Of a stretch of 64,000 nt of DNA, positions 60,472 to 64,000 are shown one piece after another (the first letter of the stretch is position 1; every line of letters starts with the position of its first letter). Origin of the DNA: Alterinioella nitratireducens (lineage in GTDB: Bacteria; Pseudomonadota; Alphaproteobacteria; Rhodobacterales; Rhodobacteraceae); the NCBI RefSeq assembly GCF_013155465.1, contig NZ_JABJVX010000003.1:216186-280185 (forward strand), written 5' to 3'. A program made the position numbers and the translations under genes. Below the pieces are notes generated by a model. It was not told where the DNA came from, did no database searches, and saw only the letters and a list, made by a program, of their open reading frames with translations.

Positions 60472-60566
60472 CGCCTCGCATCGACGCGAGGCGCCCCGCG
60501 CGGGGTCGACCCCGCGCTGGCAAGGGCTTTCGAAAGCCCTTCCAGAAAGGCTTTTCAAAAAGCCTT
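60472..60566. repeat. Array of four hairpins/palindromes between trpD and ung
   Basis: In order: CGCCTCGC-6-GCGAGGCG (60472-60493); perfect 20-nt palindrome starting GCGCGGGGTC (60498-60517); perfect 20-nt palindrome starting AAGGGCTTTC (60522-60541); AAGGCTTTT-ca-AAAAGCCTT (60547-60566). The set fills most of the 164-bp gap. It could end or modulate the trp transcript, or be a mobile palindromic repeat. No T run follows. Confidence 0.75.
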
Positions 60567-60612
60567 CCCGCCGCCCCTTGCAACCGGGCGCGCCACGGGC
60601 CACCGTCCTGAT

Positions 60613-61263
60613 ATGCCTCTCGACACCTCCCCCCTCGGCCCCTGGGCCGACCTGCCCTTCTTCCGCGACACCCTGCCCGGTATCGAGGCCGCGCTGGCCG
60701 CCGAACCGCGCCCCTGGCTGCCTGCCCCGCGCCAGGTCTTCGCCGCGCTGGCCGCCTGCCCGCCCGAGGTCACCCGCGTCGTCATCCTGGGCCAGGACCC
60801 CTACCCCACACCCGGCCACGCCCATGGCCTGGCCTTTTCCGCCGAGCGTCATGTCACGCCACTGCCCCGTAGCCTGGCCAATATCTACAAGGAGATGCAG
60901 GCCGATCTGGGGGGACGCCCACCCGATGCCGATCTGCGCTTCTGGGCCGCGCAGGGTGTGCTCCTGCTCAACACCATCCTCACCGTGCCCGCGCATCAGG
61001 CGGGGGGCCATGCCCGGCTCGGCTGGCAGGCGCTGACGGGCCAGGTGCTGGACCGCCTGTCGGACGCCCCCCGCGCCTATCTGCTCTGGGGGGCCGCCGC
61101 GCAGAAAGCCGCCGCGCGCGTCGATCCCGCGCAAAACCTCAAGATCGAGACCGCGCATCCCTCGCCCCTCTCGGCCCGACGCGGATTTTTCGGCTCGCGC
61201 CCCTTCTCACGGGTGAATAACTGGTTAGAAAGCAAGGGTGAGGCCCCCATCACCTGGACCTAG
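60613..61263 (+). CDS. ung: Uracil-DNA glycosylase (family 1)
   Basis: 216 residues. It removes uracil from DNA. Catalytic Asp62 in LGQDPYPTPGHAHGLAFS, catalytic His182 in HPSPLSARRGFFGS, and LLLNTILTVPAHQAGGH. No ribosome site is strong before the ATG. It sits inside the trp cluster, 12 nt before trpC. Confidence 0.95.
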   Translation: MPLDTSPLGPWADLPFFRDTLPGIEAALAAEPRPWLPAPRQVFAALAACPPEVTRVVILGQDPYPTPGHAHGLAFSAERHVTPLPRSLANIYKEMQADLGGRPPDADLRFWAAQGVLLLNTILTVPAHQAGGHARLGWQALTGQVLDRLSDAPRAYLLWGAAAQKAAARVDPAQNLKIETAHPSPLSARRGFFGSRPFSRVNNWLESKGEAPITWT

Positions 61264-61275
61264 AGCGGAGCAGCC

Positions 61276-62085
61276 ATGACCCAATCCATTCTCGACAAGA
61301 TCAAAGCCTACAAGCTGGAGGATGTCGCCGCCCGCAAGGCCGAGCGCAGCCAGGAGGCGGTCGAGGCCGATGCCCGCGCCGCCCCGCCCGTGCGCGGCTT
61401 TGCCGAAGCGCTGCATCTGGCCAGCCGCGAGGGCTATGGCCTGATCGCCGAGATCAAGAAGGCCAGCCCCTCCAAGGGTCTCATCCGGCCCGATTTCGAT
61501 CCGCCCGCGCTGGCCGAGGCCTATGCGCTTGGCGGCGCCACCTGCCTTTCCGTGCTGACCGACGGGCCAAGCTTCCAGGGCGCCGACGACTACCTGATCG
61601 CGGCGCGCGCCGCCGTCGACCTGCCGGTCCTGCGCAAGGATTTCCTCTACGATCCGTGGCAGGTCGCGGAATCCCGCGCGCTCGGGGCCGATTGCATCCT
61701 GATCATCATGGCCAGCGTCTCGGACGCACAGGCCGCCGAGCTTGAGGCCGCCGCCGCCGAATGGGACATGGACGCGCTGATCGAGGTGCATAACAAGGAA
61801 GAGATGGAGCGCGCGCTGCTTCTGGACGCGCAGATGATCGGCATCAACAACCGCGACCTGAACACGTTCGAGACCTCGCTTGATGTCACCAAGGATCTCG
61901 TGCGCCGCATCCCGGGCGACAGGCTGGTGGTCTCGGAAAGCGGGCTGAGCACGGCCGAGGATCTGGCCGAGATCGCCCGCTACGGCACCCGCTGCTTCCT
62001 GATCGGCGAAAGCCTGATGCGCGAGGAGGACGTGACCGAGGCCACCCGCAAATTGCTGGCCGATCCGCTGGTGGCGGGGCGCTGA
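61276..62085 (+). CDS. trpC: Indole-3-glycerol-phosphate synthase
   Basis: 269 residues. [40 protein letters not shown] and SESGLS are typical TrpC barrel motifs with catalytic Lys and Glu. Its stop shares 1 nt with moaC start (TGATG), linking tryptophan and molybdenum cofactor genes. Confidence 0.96.
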   Translation: MTQSILDKIKAYKLEDVAARKAERSQEAVEADARAAPPVRGFAEALHLASREGYGLIAEIKKASPSKGLIRPDFDPPALAEAYALGGATCLSVLTDGPSFQGADDYLIAARAAVDLPVLRKDFLYDPWQVAESRALGADCILIIMASVSDAQAAELEAAAAEWDMDALIEVHNKEEMERALLLDAQMIGINNRDLNTFETSLDVTKDLVRRIPGDRLVVSESGLSTAEDLAEIARYGTRCFLIGESLMREEDVTEATRKLLADPLVAGR

Positions 62086-62558
62086 TGGCGGGGCTGACGC
62101 ATTTCGACAAGGACGGCCAGGCGCATATGGTCGATGTCTCCGACAAGCCCGTGACGGCGCGCATCGCGGTGGCCGAGGGGGCCGTGGTGATGGCGCCCGG
62201 GACGCTTGAGATGATCACGCAAGGCACGACGAAGAAGGGCGATGTCCTGGGCGTGGCGCGCCTGGCGGGGATCATGGGGGCCAAGAAGACCGCCGACCTC
62301 ATCCCGCTGTGCCACCCGCTGCCGATCACCAAGGTCGCGCTGGACCTGACCCCGGACGAGGACCTGCCCGGCATCCGCATCACCGCGACCGTCAAGACCG
62401 GCGGGCAGACTGGCGTCGAGATGGAGGCGCTCACCGCCGTCTCCACCGCCGCGCTGACGGTCTATGACATGGTCAAGGCAGTCGACAAACGCATGGAGAT
62501 CACGGGCATAAGGGTCACGCTCAAGGATGGCGGCAAGTCGGGCAGGTTCGAAGCATGA
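62085..62558 (+). CDS. moaC: Cyclic pyranopterin monophosphate synthase
   Basis: 157 residues. With MoaA it makes cyclic pyranopterin phosphate in molybdenum cofactor synthesis. Active-site Lys in [13 protein letters not shown] and conserved [17 protein letters not shown]. The stop overlaps the small ORF start by ATGA. Confidence 0.97.
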   Translation: MAGLTHFDKDGQAHMVDVSDKPVTARIAVAEGAVVMAPGTLEMITQGTTKKGDVLGVARLAGIMGAKKTADLIPLCHPLPITKVALDLTPDEDLPGIRITATVKTGGQTGVEMEALTAVSTAALTVYDMVKAVDKRMEITGIRVTLKDGGKSGRFEA

Positions 62559-62674
62559 ACGCGGGCCGGTCGCTGGAGCTCCACTTCGTCGATGGCAACC
62601 CGGAGGGGATGCTGACGGCCTTTGGCGGGCTGCGATTTGCCGATCTCTCCAGACCATCCATGGCCCCCCCATGA
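62555..62674 (+). CDS. Small ORF (39 aa) between moaC and moeA; GIY-YIG-like N-terminus
   Basis: An ATG at 62555 overlaps the moaC stop, and its TGA (62672-62674) overlaps the moeA ATG: ATGA at both ends. The product begins [20 protein letters not shown], like the first residues of some GIY-YIG nuclease proteins, then diverges and stops. It may be the remnant of a deleted gene or a real coupling peptide. Confidence 0.5.
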   Translation: MNAGRSLELHFVDGNPEGMLTAFGGLRFADLSRPSMAPP

Positions 62675-63846
62675 CCCCGGTCTCCGACGCCCTTTCCGCC
62701 TGCCTCGACCTCTGCGCACCGCTGGAGATCGAGGAGGTGCCGCTGGCCGAGGCCGCCACGCGCACCCTCGCCCGCGCCGTGACAGCGCGGCGCGACCAGC
62801 CGCCCTTCGCCTCCTCCGCCATGGATGGCTACGCGGTGACCGAGGATGACCTCATTCCCGGTCGGTCCCTGCGGGTCGTCGGCGAGGCCGCTGCGGGGCA
62901 TCACTGGGCGGGCCGGATCGGACGCGGCGAGGCGGTGCGCATCTTCACCGGTGCGCCAGTTCCCGACGGGGCCGCCGCCGTCGTTATCCAGGAGGATGTG
63001 ACGCGCGATGGCCAGCGCATCACGCTTGGCCGGCAACTGGACGACAACCGCAACATCCGCGCGGCGGGCGGCGATTTCCGCGCCGGCGACAGCCTGAGCG
63101 CGCCGCGCCGGTTGCGGCCTGCCGATATTGCACTCGCGGCCTCGATGAACCTGCCCACCCTGCCCGTCACGCGGGCGCCCGTGGTCGCGATCATCGCCAC
63201 CGGGGATGAGCTGGTGCAACCGGGCGAAGACCCGCGACCCGACCAGATCATCGCCTCGAACAGCTATGGGCTGAAGGCGATGGTCGAGGCGGAAGGGGCC
63301 GAGGCGCGTCTCTTGCCCATCGCGCGCGACACGGAGGAAAGCCTCGGCACGGTGCTGAAACTGGCCGAAGGGGCCGATATTGTCGTCACCATCGGCGGGG
63401 CCTCGGTCGGCGATCATGACCTCGTCGGCAAGGTCGCGCTCGGCGCGGGGCTGGAGCGCAGTTTCTACAAGGTCGCGATGCGCCCCGGCAAGCCGCTGAT
63501 GGCGGGGCGCTTGGGCGACGCGGTGCTGCTTGGGCTGCCCGGCAACCCGGTCTCGTCGATGGTCTGCGGCCATGTCTTCCTGCTGCCGATGATCCGCGCC
63601 ATGCTCGGGCTTGGCCGCGCGCCCGCGCCAAGATCGCAGGCCCCTTTGGCGGTCGATCTGCCCGAAAACGGCCCGCGGGAGCATTACATGCGGGCGCGGC
63701 TGGACCAGACGGGCCATGTGAAACCGTTCGACCGGCAGGACAGCGCATTGTTGACCGTGCTTTCGGAAGCCGACGTTCTGATGGTGCGCCCCGCCGGGCA
63801 AGGGTCGCTCAAGGCAGGCACACTTGTGGATATCTTGCGGCTCTGA
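62671..63846 (+). CDS. moeA: Molybdopterin molybdenumtransferase
   Basis: 391 residues. It inserts molybdenum into adenylylated molybdopterin. SSAMDGYAV near the N-terminus, TGDELVQPGE, TIGGASVGDHDL, MRPGKPLMAG and LPGNPVSSMVC are conserved. Start chosen at the ATGA overlap; a longer frame begins inside moaC and was rejected. Confidence 0.96.
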   Translation: MTPVSDALSACLDLCAPLEIEEVPLAEAATRTLARAVTARRDQPPFASSAMDGYAVTEDDLIPGRSLRVVGEAAAGHHWAGRIGRGEAVRIFTGAPVPDGAAAVVIQEDVTRDGQRITLGRQLDDNRNIRAAGGDFRAGDSLSAPRRLRPADIALAASMNLPTLPVTRAPVVAIIATGDELVQPGEDPRPDQIIASNSYGLKAMVEAEGAEARLLPIARDTEESLGTVLKLAEGADIVVTIGGASVGDHDLVGKVALGAGLERSFYKVAMRPGKPLMAGRLGDAVLLGLPGNPVSSMVCGHVFLLPMIRAMLGLGRAPAPRSQAPLAVDLPENGPREHYMRARLDQTGHVKPFDRQDSALLTVLSEADVLMVRPAGQGSLKAGTLVDILRL

Positions 63847-63858
63847 TCCTGCCCCTCG

Positions 63859-63887
63859 TTGACACGAAGCAAGAACAGGGGTAGAAC
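63859..63887 (+). promoter_or_regulatory. Predicted lexA promoter
   Basis: TTGACA (63859-63864), a 17-nt spacer, and TAGAAC (63882-63887) as -10-like hexamer. A good -35 and correct spacing; the weak -10 is covered by LexA box sequence. Confidence 0.7.
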
Positions 63888-63898
63888 ATTCCTCGAAC
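63873..63898 (-). promoter_or_regulatory. Tandem overlapping LexA (SOS) boxes
   Basis: GAAC at 63873, 63884 and 63895, each separated by exactly 7 nt. On the minus strand this reads GTTC-N7-GTTC-N7-GTTC, the alphaproteobacterial LexA consensus twice in a row. It overlaps the -10 region, fitting autorepression by LexA. Confidence 0.85.
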
Positions 63899-63926
63899 GA
63901 TGAGGATTTGAGGGGAGTGGCCCGCG

Positions 63927-64000
63927 ATGCTGACCAAGAAGCAGCTCGACCTGTTGGAGCTTATTCACAAGCGTGTGCAGCGCGACGGTGTGCCGCCCTC
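63927..64000 (+). CDS. lexA: SOS repressor LexA (partial, 5' end only)
   Basis: Only 24 codons are in the window: MLTKKQLDLLELIHKRVQRD then GVPP, the start of the LexA winged helix. GAGGGGAG is upstream. The catalytic Ser/Lys protease part lies outside. Confidence 0.93.
   Translation, partial: MLTKKQLDLLELIHKRVQRDGVPP

Overview
This is a gene-dense, high-GC chromosomal segment from an alphaproteobacterium, most likely Rhodobacterales (Roseobacter/Rhodobacter group). The evidence is the dusB(nifR3)-ntrB-ntrC-ntrY-ntrX-trkA-trkH-hfq-hflX synteny, an NtrC without the sigma54-contacting GAFTGA motif, a fused ispDF, tandem-domain cold-shock protein, SspB, SdhE, a DUF4169 protein, and GTTC-N7-GTTC type LexA boxes at lexA. 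Many neighbouring genes overlap by ATGA, so translational coupling is the rule here. I saw no rRNA, tRNA, CRISPR array, insertion sequence or prophage.

Layout. 1-8.1 kb is housekeeping: DUF192 protein (cut by the window edge), two-domain cold-shock protein, pdxH, fabI, gpt, an unknown membrane protein, aroK-aroB, a 45-residue membrane peptide gene, an exported protein of unknown function and xerD. 8.2-20.2 kb is a surface-glycan block: GMC oxidoreductase and SDR, a WecG/TagA-type glycosyltransferase, a Gfo/Idh oxidoreductase and an NAD epimerase as separate genes, two glycosyltransferases, a second Gfo/Idh plus epimerase pair fused into one protein, a CpsD-like tyrosine kinase and a Wzz-like chain-length protein. 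20.3-32.9 kb is a minus-strand natural-product locus: Sfp-type phosphopantetheinyl transferase, an NRPS (formyltransferase, adenylation domain interrupted by a luciferase-like monooxygenase, carrier protein), a glycosyltransferase, and a type I PKS ending in a thioesterase.

33-64 kb returns to housekeeping: sspB, two methyltransferases (pmtA, tpm), fumC, DUF4169 and ribbon-helix-helix genes, then the hflX-hfq-trkHA-ntrXYCB-dusB block, ispDF-pgpA-cinA, the divergent oxyR/katG pair, a MarR regulator, sdhE with an XRE regulator, an aspartate aminotransferase, a YibQ-type divergent polysaccharide deacetylase, and trpG-trpD-ung-trpC-moaC-(small ORF)-moeA-lexA.

The most interesting region is 20.3-32.9 kb. 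The NRPS looks like a starter module (formyltransferase, no functional condensation domain) and the PKS looks like a terminating module (thioesterase), so the chain should pass from the NRPS to the PKS although the PKS gene is transcribed first. The PKS appears to carry its dehydratase after the ketoreductase. The locus includes its own phosphopantetheinyl transferase and a glycosyltransferase and abuts the glycan genes, so a small glycosylated or envelope-associated formyl-aminoacyl polyketide is a reasonable but untested prediction. Other notable signals are tandem overlapping LexA boxes on the lexA promoter, two arrays of four consecutive hairpins (41.5 kb, 60.5 kb), and a 39-codon ORF wedged between moaC and moeA whose start resembles GIY-YIG nuclease proteins.
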